Part shown: in pieces, positions 55,263 through 64,000 of the stretch
How positions within the stretch are numbered: position 1 is the stretch's first letter
How the letters are laid out: each line of letters starts with the position of its first letter
Assembly: GCA_009760855.2 (NCBI GenBank)
Contig: WPIO01000286.1
Span: forward strand, 1-64,000
Direction: 5' to 3'
Length of the DNA stretch: 64,000 nucleotides
Origin: Cristatella mucedo
Lineage: Eukaryota; Bryozoa; Phylactolaemata; Cristatellidae
The notes under the pieces: model-generated
Databases searched by the model: none
The model's input: only the letters and a program-made list of their open reading frames with translations
What the model was told of the DNA's origin: nothing
Translations under genes and position numbers: made by a program

Positions 55263-55875
55263 AGTAGTAATTACCATTAAATTTAGATCCCGCTCATTAG
55301 CAACGTTTTGTGTTTGAAACCGTGTGTTATAAAACAGTCGTTAATATAAATAGTAGTTATTTTCAAACGGCTACAGCGATGACGTCTGGAAAATTACAGG
55401 TAATCATGTTGGTACCATACAAAACTGCACTATTGAGGCATCCTATTGAAATAGTTTCAAGATAAATCAGCCCGATAACTACCAAGATGAATAACATTTA
55501 CGGTTAATTTATTGTAAGGGCTACAGGAAGATAGTGTGGTTTTCTATAATTAGATGTCCTAAATGTCGATGTCAAGTACTAATGAAGAACTGACTGTCTG
55601 AGCAGTTAAAGAAATTCCAGCAGAGCCAGATAGATATTTTGATGCGTCCTGCAAGAGCTTTATTATGTGAGTTTAAAATGATTAAACATATAAATCTAAT
55701 GTTGATTGTTCATGCAAGTGCCTAATATTTTGAGCTTTAGGTGCTAATGCAATCCAAACCCCCTTTTAATTAGAGCAATTCATTGCTTGGGCTACAGCTT
55801 AAGCACTGGCAGCTAGCCTGAAATATATTTTGAATTGAGAGTCCATATGAACCTATGAATGTACGAACAGATATG

Positions 55876-56344
55876 AAACGATTGTTCACTTTATTAAAAG
55901 CGTGCATGACGGTTTGGAATGTATACCAAAGCTTCTTTGCCAAATTCTGGCTTGGAAAAATATGCGAACAATGATTTCTTGTATGATTTCCATAAATGGA
56001 TGTTTGTTTCTTATCGATCAGACTGTGCATGGAGATAATCGGCAAAAACTAGGCTGCTTGACGAATCGTAGAGCACGTCCAAAGCACAACTAGAGTGACT
56101 ATGCATACAAGAGGTTCAATGGTAGCTACATTCCATCTCGTGGTAATTTATTTGAGCTTAGGAGCTAAGGTGCTTGCTCTTTACGGCTAATGTTGAGTGT
56201 TCAAATCTTGCTGGGCCGAGTTTGTATTTTTAAGTTGAGGAATTGGTATAGCAATGAGGCCGTTATGCCATACTACAAACAATGCAGTTCAATCACCCAA
56301 TATTTCTTAATATTCACTTCGTTCATGTGCTTCCCACTATAATA
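55876..56344. other. Mostly unassigned, with a tRNA-like remnant
   Basis: At about 56155-56222 (plus) GAGCTTAGGAGCTAAGGTGC and GTGTTCAAATCTTGCTGGGC have tRNA A-box/B-box-like spacing and look like a decayed SINE head. The rest is not recognised. Confidence 0.35.
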
Positions 56345-56860
56345 TAACGTAACGCATCTCCGTCTGTAATTCCACAAAGCCATAAGGACTATGTTGGTAT
56401 TACACAGGAGAGTTTGGCATAGCGAACTCACAGCCTCAGGGGCTGTCGGTATGCATTCGGTAACCATCAAAGTTCATCTCAAGCATCAGAGAGAAAGTGG
56501 AAAGCATAGCAGAGTCAGGAGAGCGGTTAAGGTAGTGAGTAGCATAGAAGTAGCAGCTCAGGACCGTTGGCAAGAATTAGCTATAGTCGGAAGCAGGAGA
56601 GTAATTGTTCTTGCATAAGAATCGTTGAAGCGAGTTTCACGGTCTAGTACCTGCACAGGTAAAGCTTCTGTCGCCAACGATCCTTAAGCGGAGGAATGGA
56701 ACAGCTAATTTATTTTCCATAAAGGCACTGAGGGCACGAGGAGGCTGAAACTGGTGCAGCAGTTCTGCTAGGTACGGAGGATCCAAGCTGATGTGGGCAT
56801 TGTGGGTCAGCGTAAAAGCTTTGCTTATTTTATCCGATGAACAACCGGCAGCTATCCTAG
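56345..56860 (-). mobile_element. LINE family B, RT tail and 3' UTR
   Basis: The plus strand reads antisense from the 3' end (CATCTCCGTCTGTAATTCC) through the 3' UTR to the RT C-terminus (GTGGGTCAGCGTAAAAGC, antisense of the KVLTLTHN region at 19350). It is the longest minus-strand family B piece here. Confidence 0.75.
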
Positions 56861-57379
56861 CTTACTTAGCAAATAAGAGACACGGTCAAACCTCTGAGAC
56901 CTGAACGTTAGACTTGCAGCTATATTCATAGCCAGCTGCAATGGCCTAGTTGCTTTCTTTGGTAGCTTAGCCAAATGGGAATTACAACAAGCAAGCCGAG
57001 ACAAAACTAAGGTTCTGCCAATCGCAATAATGCAACGGCAGCTGTATAGAAATATAAATCATTGTGGAACATGGACTGTCCTAGGAACTGGATTCCACCG
57101 GCTAAAAACTGGCTAAGGCAATGCCCTTAACTTCATAGTGCTAACTCTTAAAGCCGTTCTGGGAAAACGGATCAAAACCGCAGTTTCAATGTGGAACTTG
57201 AGGAGTTATCTCACAGTTTAATTAATCATATCTGCCATATGTGCTATTACAGGCCTTAGCATGAGGAACAGCATAGTCGCATTCGATCTATAACATACAT
57301 TTTAAACTATGTTGTCTGTTATTTGAAAAATAAAACCGCAATTACCCTGTGTGAAGATAATTTAAAATATATTTATTGT
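56861..57379. other. Spacer, nothing recognised
   Basis: No gene is seen. The first 170 bp or so may be decayed family B RT (antisense). Confidence 0.35.
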
Positions 57380-60080
57380 GTATAGCGCATTAAGTACTTA
57401 CATCCAGTGAAAAACTCTGCAGCTACGCTTATCTGTCGTGAGCTTCGCAGCAGCGATGTCACACCACTTCTCACCGATCTGTACAGGCTACCACTCAAGC
57501 AAAGCATCGATTTCGAGGAATCGTCACTCACTTTTTGGTCCCTTCATTATTTGGCCCCTGTGACCTATCAGATTTACCCCCTACCAGGCCATCGTGCCAC
57601 ACACTTTACAGAATTTAGTGTTTACCCCTTCCCCTAACGAATCTCAAATCCTTTAGAGACCGAGCCTTTAGTTTGCATGTTCCGAAAGCCTGGCACTCAT
57701 TCCGACTTGCTTCGCGACCTATCCTGACTTATCCTGACCAACCTATCCTGACTTGTCCACTTTTAGAAAGAATCTAAAGCTCATCTATGTACCACGGCCT
57801 TTGCTGAGTCCCTGTGATTCGTCCTAAATGTTTTTATCTGCTCTGACAATTGGTATGCTACCACTAACGAGACTTGTATGCAGATCTCGTGCAGGCCACC
57901 CCTAACCATGTTATTTTTGACAGTTATTGTGCTTGCTACCACTAACCATTTGATCATGCTTCTTTTACAGCAAATGTGAAGTGAGTAGAAAAATTCTAAT
58001 TTTTTGAGGGTGCTATATCAATGTCTTATCACAAATATTATTCGTATACCTCATTTTGAATCTGGACGAAATCTGTGTGTGTATTCCGTAGTGACAGTTT
58101 ATTAGATGACCACGTGGGCTATGCTATTGATTCTTTCTACTTTCTGCTACCTAACAAAGGTAGAATTTGGGTTCGTTTAAACAAAAAATTCCATCTAATT
58201 GGTACATGCATTAGGAAAATCCTGTATTAATTTCTGTAACTCACAAATTGCGTATCTACTAGCAACTTCAATTAGGCGTTTGCACACGTATGGGAAAAAT
58301 TTCTGTTTCAATCTCGGAAGATTCGTATTCGTTATATCAAACCATGCTTCCTTTACAAGGAATGTAAAGTCACTAAAAAGAGATTGTGTTCGGAGATTGA
58401 TTATTGATTGGGCTGTGGATTTATAGTAATCAATATTATTATTTTTAATATTATTAATCCACTTCTTTTAGCTGACCTGCACTATCGACTTCCCACCAGG
58501 CTCAAAATACTACCACTCGCTTTTCGGAATATAGTCGCTTACCTAAATGTCGCAAGGAGCATCTAATTGATAGGCAACGATGCCGCTCGTTCTCATCCTC
58601 CACAAGCCCGGAACTCTCTTCGAACCGGCGTCACGACGTTCTCTTACCTGAACAGACATAAAAAGATTCTATCAATGCGTCTATATATTGCAGCGTTTAG
58701 TGGGCTTGCAGGATTCATCCTCTGTGTATATTCATCCTCTGTGTGACCCGGTGCAAGTCACACTAACCATGTTATGCTGGTTATCATTTAGCATGCCTCC
58801 ACTAACCATGCGACCATGCTTTCTTTCCAGCAAACGCGAAGTGCCTAATATAATACATCTGGTGCAAAACTTGCATCATTACATCTGTTGCAAAACTCTG
58901 CAGCTTCGCTTATCTTTCGTGAGCTTCGCAGCTGCCACATCTCACCACTCTGCACCGACCTGTACTGGCTACCAGGCAAGCAAAGCATCGACTTCGAGGA
59001 ATTTTCACTTACTTTTCGGTCCCATTTTATTTGGCCCCTGTTACCTATCAGATCTACTCCCCTACAGACCTTCATTCCACAAACTTTGCATAATTTAATT
59101 GTTTACCCATTCCTCTAACAAATCTCAAATCAAATAGAGACTGAGCCTTTAGTTTGTAGCGACAGTTAATTAGATGACCACATTGGTTCTGCTATCGATT
59201 CTTTCTACTTTCCTCTATGTAACAATGGTGGAATTCAGGTTCGTTTAAACAAGCAAAATCCCTTCTAATTTTCAGATACATTGGAGAAATCCTGACTTAA
59301 TTTCTGTAGCTCTCTAATTGCTTATCAGCTAGCCAGTACAGTAATGCGTTTGCATATGGGGAAAATCTCTGTTTCTTTGTCGGAAGAGTCTTATTTGTTG
59401 CGTCACACCTCGCTTCCTTTGCAAGGAATGTAAAGTTCCTAGAAATAGTTTGAGTTCTGAGATTGTGTATTGATTTCGCTGTAGATTTATTGACATTACT
59501 ATTATTATTGTGAATATTATTATTCAACTACTTTTAGATGACCTGCACTGGCTACCAGTCAACAATGTTGTTGACTTCAAGGATTTATCAAGTACTTTTA
59601 GGTTCTTTTTATCTTAATCCTATCTGGCAGATCTACTTCCCGCCAGGCTCAGAATCGTACCACTCGCTATTCGGAATATAATCGCTCACCTAAATGTCGT
59701 AAGGAGCCTCAAATTATTCGGAAATGCTGCTATTATTACTCATCCTCCAGAAGCCCGGAATTCACTTCGAAGTGGTGTAACAAAGTTCCCTTTCCTGAGC
59801 AGATTTCAAAAGAATCAAAAATGCATCCATATATAGCAGCGTTTAGTGGGCGCTCGTGATTCGTCCTCGGCGTATGTATGCCTTCTTACAATATGGATGT
59901 TGTCACTAACCACACTTGCAGCTTGACCCGGTGCAAGTCACCCTAGCCATGTTATGCTTGTAATCATTTAGCATGCTACCACTAACCTTGTGACCATGGT
60001 TTCTTTCCAGAAAACGTGAAGTGCCTAATAAAATATTAGGCTCGCTGTGGGTGCTATGTATCAAGTGAATTATTCTTTTC
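57380..60080 (+). mobile_element. Tandemly duplicated, diverged LINE family A-like fragments
   Basis: RT C-terminal pieces with their own 3' UTR and hairpins occur in series: 57400-58040, 58060-58450, 58455-58860, then again 58870-59150, 59150-59530 and 59535-60080. The second series repeats the first in order (for example TCTGCAGCTACGCTTATCTG at about 57413 and TCTGCAGCTTCGCTTATC at about 58897, and the frames CHISPL/SDVTPL). This implies a tandem duplication of about 1.4 kb of a nested LINE cluster. The hairpins are degraded (GAAGTGCCTAATAAAATATT). It is a more diverged sub-family than the other A copies. Confidence 0.75.
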
Positions 60081-60420
60081 GCTTGGTAGGATATACAGTA
60101 GTCCTCGTATGTCTGCCGATGGACAGTCAGTCCCGACCTTTTGTATACTTTTTTGAAGCTTTGGCTTAGTAGACCTAGCTAGTTTAATTTCTGTGGTAAA
60201 CCATAGGCCGTCAGGGTGAGGGCTCACAATGTGCCTGTTCAGAGATGCAAACTAGTAGAGCATGCCTGCTAGTGTGACGTGAAAGCAACCTATAAGTAGT
60301 GACAGGTCTTAAGGTGGATTTGAGCAGCCGAGGCCTTGCAAAAACGTTCGCATGGACATCGTTGACGTCAACGTTCTCGAGGCTTTATTATTCATACGTA
60401 TTTTCATATGAAAAAGAGGT
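60081..60420. repeat. Dispersed repeat shared with 45516-45850
   Basis: Collinear blocks as described for 45516-45850. Here too it follows a family A-like hairpin, so the repeated unit includes the preceding LINE end (59830-60420 against 45260-45850). Confidence 0.65.
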
Positions 60421-60478
60421 TTTCACTCGGTATAGACTCTGTGAGATCTGCATGTGGTCAGATAGGCAACGTTGGTAA

Positions 60479-60559
60479 TAATTGGTCTTAGTAGCCTGTG
60501 TTAGTAGGAGACATTTGGTCAAATGTCTCCTACTAACACAGGCTACTATGACCAATTGG
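60479..60559. repeat. Near-perfect 80-bp palindrome
   Basis: Two arms of about 39 bp are complementary with one mismatch (TCTTAGTAGCC against GGCTACTATGA) and almost no loop (centre ACATTTGGTCAAATGT). It would extrude as a cruciform or fold as a long RNA hairpin. It could be a tiny foldback element, but it lacks a visible target duplication. Confidence 0.9.
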
Positions 60560-60971
60560 CAAATAGCTGGCTGTAGCCAGCATTCTGTTGTGGAGTCATA
60601 TTTTTGCTGTGGTACTAGAAAGCTGTTACTGCTGTGGTAATTTGTGTACCGTAGAGTTGAACGACTTTCTTGTTAAGGTAATGTAATTTCCTTATGTACC
60701 TAGACTTGTACGACTTTTGTGCTAAAGAAACGTTTAAAGGTAAAGTGTAGTCGCGTTGAAAGAAACTTTTAAATGTAAAAATGCATTGGTGCGATGTGAG
60801 GTGTCTGTCGATGTGTAGTTGATTAATCACTCAGCAATGACTCTTACCTCGACTTTTTTTTTTACTTTCTGGTCGTGCCTTCTACTCCTAAGCACGTCTG
60901 GACATTTTTATTTCTTGCCTTTAGCTATTAACGTATCAATTGCAATGCTAGTCACTACTGGTTGTTAGCTT

Positions 60972-61051
<80 letters not shown>
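60972..61051. repeat. (AT)n microsatellite
   Basis: About 40 uninterrupted TA units, in the putative intron 80 bp upstream of the propeller exon. Confidence 0.97.
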
Positions 61052-61053
<2 letters not shown>

Positions 61054-61129
61054 CAAGAATTTTGAATATATTTTAGCTGCTTAGAGATTGTTATCTTATA
61101 TTTATTTTGTAACTATTTATTTGTATCAG

Positions 61130-61998
61130 TCGTTTGGACAGCTATTCGTGCCAGCTGGCGTTATCCGACCTGCTACGACGTGGCTGTCGCAGATGAAGAC
61201 ACTGTGCTAGTGGCTGCTTCCGAGCAAGGACTGAAGGAGTGCGACACGAGAGGGAACGAGCTGCACTGCTGGAGACCGAAAGGAGGAGAAGACGAGAGCG
61301 TCTGCACAGTGGACGTGCTGGACGACGGTCGAGCGGCTGTTGGCTTGTTTGCTTCAAAGCAGGTCGTGCTGCTGCGACGCAGCTCTGCCTACGGCCGCGC
61401 CTGGCTCGAAGACAATTGTGTCGCTGTGCTGCAGTCACCTGCGAGGCAACTGTCCGTCCACGGTAAGATCCTAGCTGCATGTGAGAATAGGTGGAACAGT
61501 GAGGAATCAAAGAGTTAGTGGCCTAAACTAACAAATCCTAACCGCTGGGTGCCTGGCCCTCAGCTGGTGCTCGTGAAACTGGATGATGCTACATCGCTGT
61601 ACCGAAGTAGGCTGGAGTACGACATTAGCAGCGTTGCAGTAACGGATCTAATAGTCGTCGCAGCTAGCGAATTTAAAGTCAAGCTCAGCGACATGAGAGA
61701 AATGTATGTGGTGGACGGCTACAATTACTCTGGCGACAGACTCTGGCGACACGAGCGAAGCTGTAAAGTTATAGACATTGTGCCCTTTGGACACGTGCTA
61801 TACCTGGCTGTGTGTAACAACAACGTCGTGCAAGCCATCGGAATTGATGACCGTCAGCACCTGATGAATGCCGTAGCATGCGACAGACCGCACGCACTGT
61901 CGCTGGCTAAAGGAAAGCGCGTCCTAGCGGTCATTAGAAGAGATGAGAAGAACCATCCATGTCAAGTGACCGTCTACCAAGTCAGTGGCTCCACTTGA
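61130..61998 (+). CDS. Beta-propeller-like last exon (paralogue 2)
   Basis: The exon follows a TTATTTGTATCAG acceptor and enters with two bases of a split codon, fitting the phase-1 donors of both coiled-coil exons. The frame carries VAVADEDTVLVAASEQGLKE, HCWRP, DGRAAVG, VVLLRR, VAVLQSP, then ISSVAVTDLIVVAA, RLWRHE, VLYLAV, VLAVI and VTVYQ, ending at TGATAATGA. Repeated short beta-strands suggest a propeller; the fold is inferred. It is homologous throughout to 1276-2152. One TAG at 61516-61518 interrupts the frame within a 72-nt insertion absent from paralogue 1. No phase-compatible GT/AG intron removes the stop cleanly, so it is either a nonsense mutation or an intron I cannot resolve. In similar architectures this position carries a ligand- or substrate-binding domain. 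Confidence 0.72.
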
Positions 61999-62539
61999 TA
62001 ATGAGTAGAAATGTTTGAGTAGTTTAATATATTTTGTATATTGCATACAGTATTTAGTCTTGCGTGGTTTATTTGCTTCACTCGTGCACTTGTATTTTTA
62101 AGGAGACTAGTTGTATGTACTGTTGTGAGACAACTGGCTGCTGAGAGAATCTAAAGGGTTTAATGCATGCGGTTCATTCCAAATTGGCGACCTGGTTAAC
62201 AAGCAATTAACTGAATTGAACGCCATCAGCAGCATGTGTTTTAATCCTTAGAGTTGCCATAATGATCCCGCTTTGCGTCTGACAGACGAGTCATTTAGTG
62301 CCAATAAATATGATGCTAAATAATAATGTCAATAATCGCAGGGTGCCTTCCTAATTGAACCAACACAAGCTCTTGGCCAGCTAAGTTTTCTGTATCAGTG
62401 CGATATGCCTAGCTAAGACGAAATGCCCAACTTTGGTAATCAAAATAGTCAATAGTTTCAGTGCCATTTAATTTCTACCACTTTAATTCTTCTGAATTGC
62501 AATACATAAGTCTTTCTGCCTTTCTATGTCTTCCTATAA
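61999..62539. other. 3' flank of the propeller exon
   Basis: AT-rich sequence consistent with a 3' UTR and intergenic DNA. AATAAA occurs near 62304, which is far for a poly(A) signal; no nearer canonical signal is seen. Confidence 0.4.
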
Positions 62540-63045
62540 TAAAAATAATAATAATGCACTTGATAAAGCGCCCTCAGAGAACTCAACCTGTTTCTAGGGG
62601 CTTTGCATTTGCTGCAAATGTAAATGCAATTTAATGGTGAGTGAAATCTTGCTTGATAAACAAACAAAATGAATATCATGTTTAGGGGTGACATGCACAG
62701 GGTCAGCATGCAAATGTGGTTAGTGGCAGCATGCACAGTGTCAGCACGCATAAGCACATGAAGGACGAATCACCGGGACCCAGTAAATGCTGTCCTAACT
62801 AGGTGTGTTTTAAGTTCTTTTTAAATGTCGTCAAGTCAGGGGATGTTTTGACGCAAGTCGGGAGGGAGTTCTAGGCTTTGGGAGCATATTAACTAAATGC
62901 ACGGTCTCCAATGGATTTGAGGTTTGTTCGAGGTATTTGTAGACTGTTAGATTCCAAAAAGCGGGTGGTACAATGCTTGGCCTAATGGGGGAGTATATGT
63001 GAGAGATAGGCAGGAGCCAAAGAATGAAGTGACCTAAAAGTTTTT
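62540..63045 (-). mobile_element. LINE family A, 3' half
   Basis: (ATT)n tail at 62538-62554, antisense hairpin, 3' UTR and RT C-terminus to about 63040. Moderately diverged. Confidence 0.88.
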
Positions 63046-63605
63046 TCTGTGAGTAATGAATCAAAATTGTCATTCCTTCTTCGTGTGCTAATCAGTATTG
63101 TTACTGCCATATGCCGTACCACATGCACAACCGGTACCCTTTCGGATTCTTGTTTCGAAATCAATCTTTCTCTCTCGGTTCCCCCCCCCTATTTTATTCT
63201 CTGCCTGTAGCTATAAGATGTCCCCTTTCACAAGTTTCCTGCACGTGACACCGAATCGCAGCGCTGAAATGCAGCAACCATCGGTTGATACGATCAATTC
63301 AGAAGGCTAGCTATAAAGCTTCCGTGACTTTAGTTTCAGACGGTGGCCTTCCTAAGAAGACTCGGGAATCACGAGTCGCCGACTGATCACTTGTTCTGAC
63401 ATGTTTTAATAAATTTTATAATTCCCGGAGATTATGGGAAATGTGCTTGACTGACAAGAATAGATTAGAACCAAACCCACTAATTAAGTATCCTCGGTAA
63501 AGTTAAAGCCTACAAGCAGCATGATGTATAAATGCATACCGGGTAATTCTCTCTGGCTTAGGACCTGGCTATGGTATCAGGCATGAGCCTTACCAGCGTC
63601 GCTCT
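63046..63605. other. Spacer, nothing recognised
   Basis: It includes a C-run (63181-63189). No gene is seen. Confidence 0.35.
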
Positions 63606-63800
63606 CTGTCATCAATACATGCCGCAAGGAAGCTGAAAGAAATTGAATATGCTGGGGGGCTGGGAATGATCAAAGCAAAGGCAAAACTGAGTGTCATCCA
63701 CATACAAGTGAAAGCCTAAATTGTACTTGGCAATCACATCGGCAAGAGGAAGAGTATAAACAGTGAAAAGAAAATAACCAAGCATGGAGCTCAGAGGACT
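63606..63800 (-). mobile_element. LINE family A, RT palm fragment
   Basis: The minus-strand frame reads [20 protein letters not shown], then YVDDTQFCLCFD. The catalytic box is YVDD here. It is about 190 bp, truncated at both ends, and directly precedes the propeller scrap. Confidence 0.8.
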
Positions 63801-63804
63801 GCCA

Positions 63805-63857
63805 CAGTCACTCTGGTGACAGACTCTGGCGACACGAGCCAAGCTACAAGGCTATAG
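63805..63857 (+). pseudogene. Scrap of a third propeller-like paralogue
   Basis: About 45 bp match 61729-61775 with few differences: CTCTGGTGACAGACTCTGGC, then GACACGAGCCAAGCTA and a GCTATAG end (against GTTATAG). It encodes the conserved RLWRHE motif. It is cut off on both sides by LINE and by the terminal repeat. Confidence 0.75.
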
Positions 63858-64000
63858 GGGCCGTCCATAAACGACGTCACGTGATTTTGGCCGATTTTTC
63901 ACCCCCCCCCTCCCCCACGTCACAAGTTATCACAAAAAGTCAGACCCCCCTTCAAATATAACGTCACAAAGCTAAGTTTCTATAGGTCTTCAAATATAAC
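63858..64000 (+). mobile_element. Terminus of a DNA-transposon-like or MITE-like repeat (cut by window end)
   Basis: It starts GGGCCGTCCATAAACGACGT and CACGTGATTTTGG, then has C-rich runs and repeated CACGTCACAAG/AACGTCACAAAG motifs. I recall similar GGGGCCGTCCATAAAT-ACGTCA ends in repeats from many invertebrate genomes, but cannot verify this here. Only the left end is in the window. Confidence 0.5.

Larger units (their letters stand above)
52955..55875. repeat. Segmental duplication, copy D2
   Basis: Duplicate of 45885-48861. It lacks the (ATT/ATTT)n tract and has a one-base deletion in the unassigned ORF near 54040. The right boundary is sharp: GTACGAAC is shared, then the copies diverge (GGATATAAAACC in D1, AGATATGAAACG in D2). 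Confidence 0.9.

Noticed and set aside
61142-61510. Minus-strand Arg/Ser-rich frame opposite propeller paralogue 2
   Set aside because: It is a shadow of the conserved plus-strand exon.
62524-62757. Repeated MLMRADTVHAATNHICML frames (also 3375-3629, 45831-46106, 47654-47851)
   Set aside because: They translate the LINE A 3' UTR, downstream of the RT stop, and end in the terminal hairpin. They are non-coding.

Overview
The window is eukaryotic DNA, most likely from an invertebrate metazoan. A demosponge-like animal would fit, but this is an inference from gene content and not proven. It is AT-rich, has no bacterial-style gene packing, and is dominated by decayed retrotransposons. The few cellular coding pieces are split by introns with GT/AG borders and belong to animal innate-immunity-type families: RING/B-box, CARD, coiled coil and a beta-propeller-like domain.

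Host genes. A broken propeller-like last exon lies at 1276-2152 (+). A related exon lies at 61130-61998 (+), and a third scrap of the same sequence at about 63805-63857. Between them, all on the + strand, are a decayed RING/B-box start (4866-5410), two phase-0-joined exons that together make a CARD-like death-fold domain (39728-39897 and 42164-42295), and two duplicated 157-nt coiled-coil exons (49645-49801 and 52310-52466). The coiled-coil exons end in the phase needed to join the propeller exon at 61130. The simplest reading is one CARD - coiled coil - propeller gene of at least 22 kb, perhaps starting at the RING/B-box. It belongs to a local tandem family and has been stretched and partly destroyed by transposons. 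Both propeller exons carry premature stops, so the locus may be dying or dead.

Mobile DNA. A Ty3/Gypsy-type LTR element (gag, protease, RT, RNase H, integrase, 3' LTR) occupies about 5411-10860. It has no 5' LTR and abuts the B-box remnant. A solo LTR with perfect 5-bp target duplications is at 11216-11685. A decayed minus-strand LTR of the Gypsy family is at about 22960-23590. Two non-LTR LINE families fill most of the rest. Family A (CR1/L2-like) has an APE endonuclease, an RT, and a conserved 3' hairpin followed by an (ATT)n tail, in more than 30 fragments on both strands. Family B has a different RT C-terminus and a 3' end running into (ATTAC)n. A tRNA-derived SINE family is also present. 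Several insertions are nested or chimeric.

Large-scale structure. 45.3-60.4 kb is built from duplications: a roughly 2.95-kb block present twice (45885-48861 and 52955-55875) flanks a tandemly duplicated coiled-coil-exon block (48930-50225 and 50560-52885, the second split by a LINE). A further LINE-rich tandem duplication occupies 57.38-60.08 kb. Microsatellites, a 14-copy 20-bp minisatellite and a near-perfect 80-bp palindrome complete the picture. No rRNA, functional tRNA, CRISPR or prokaryotic features were seen.
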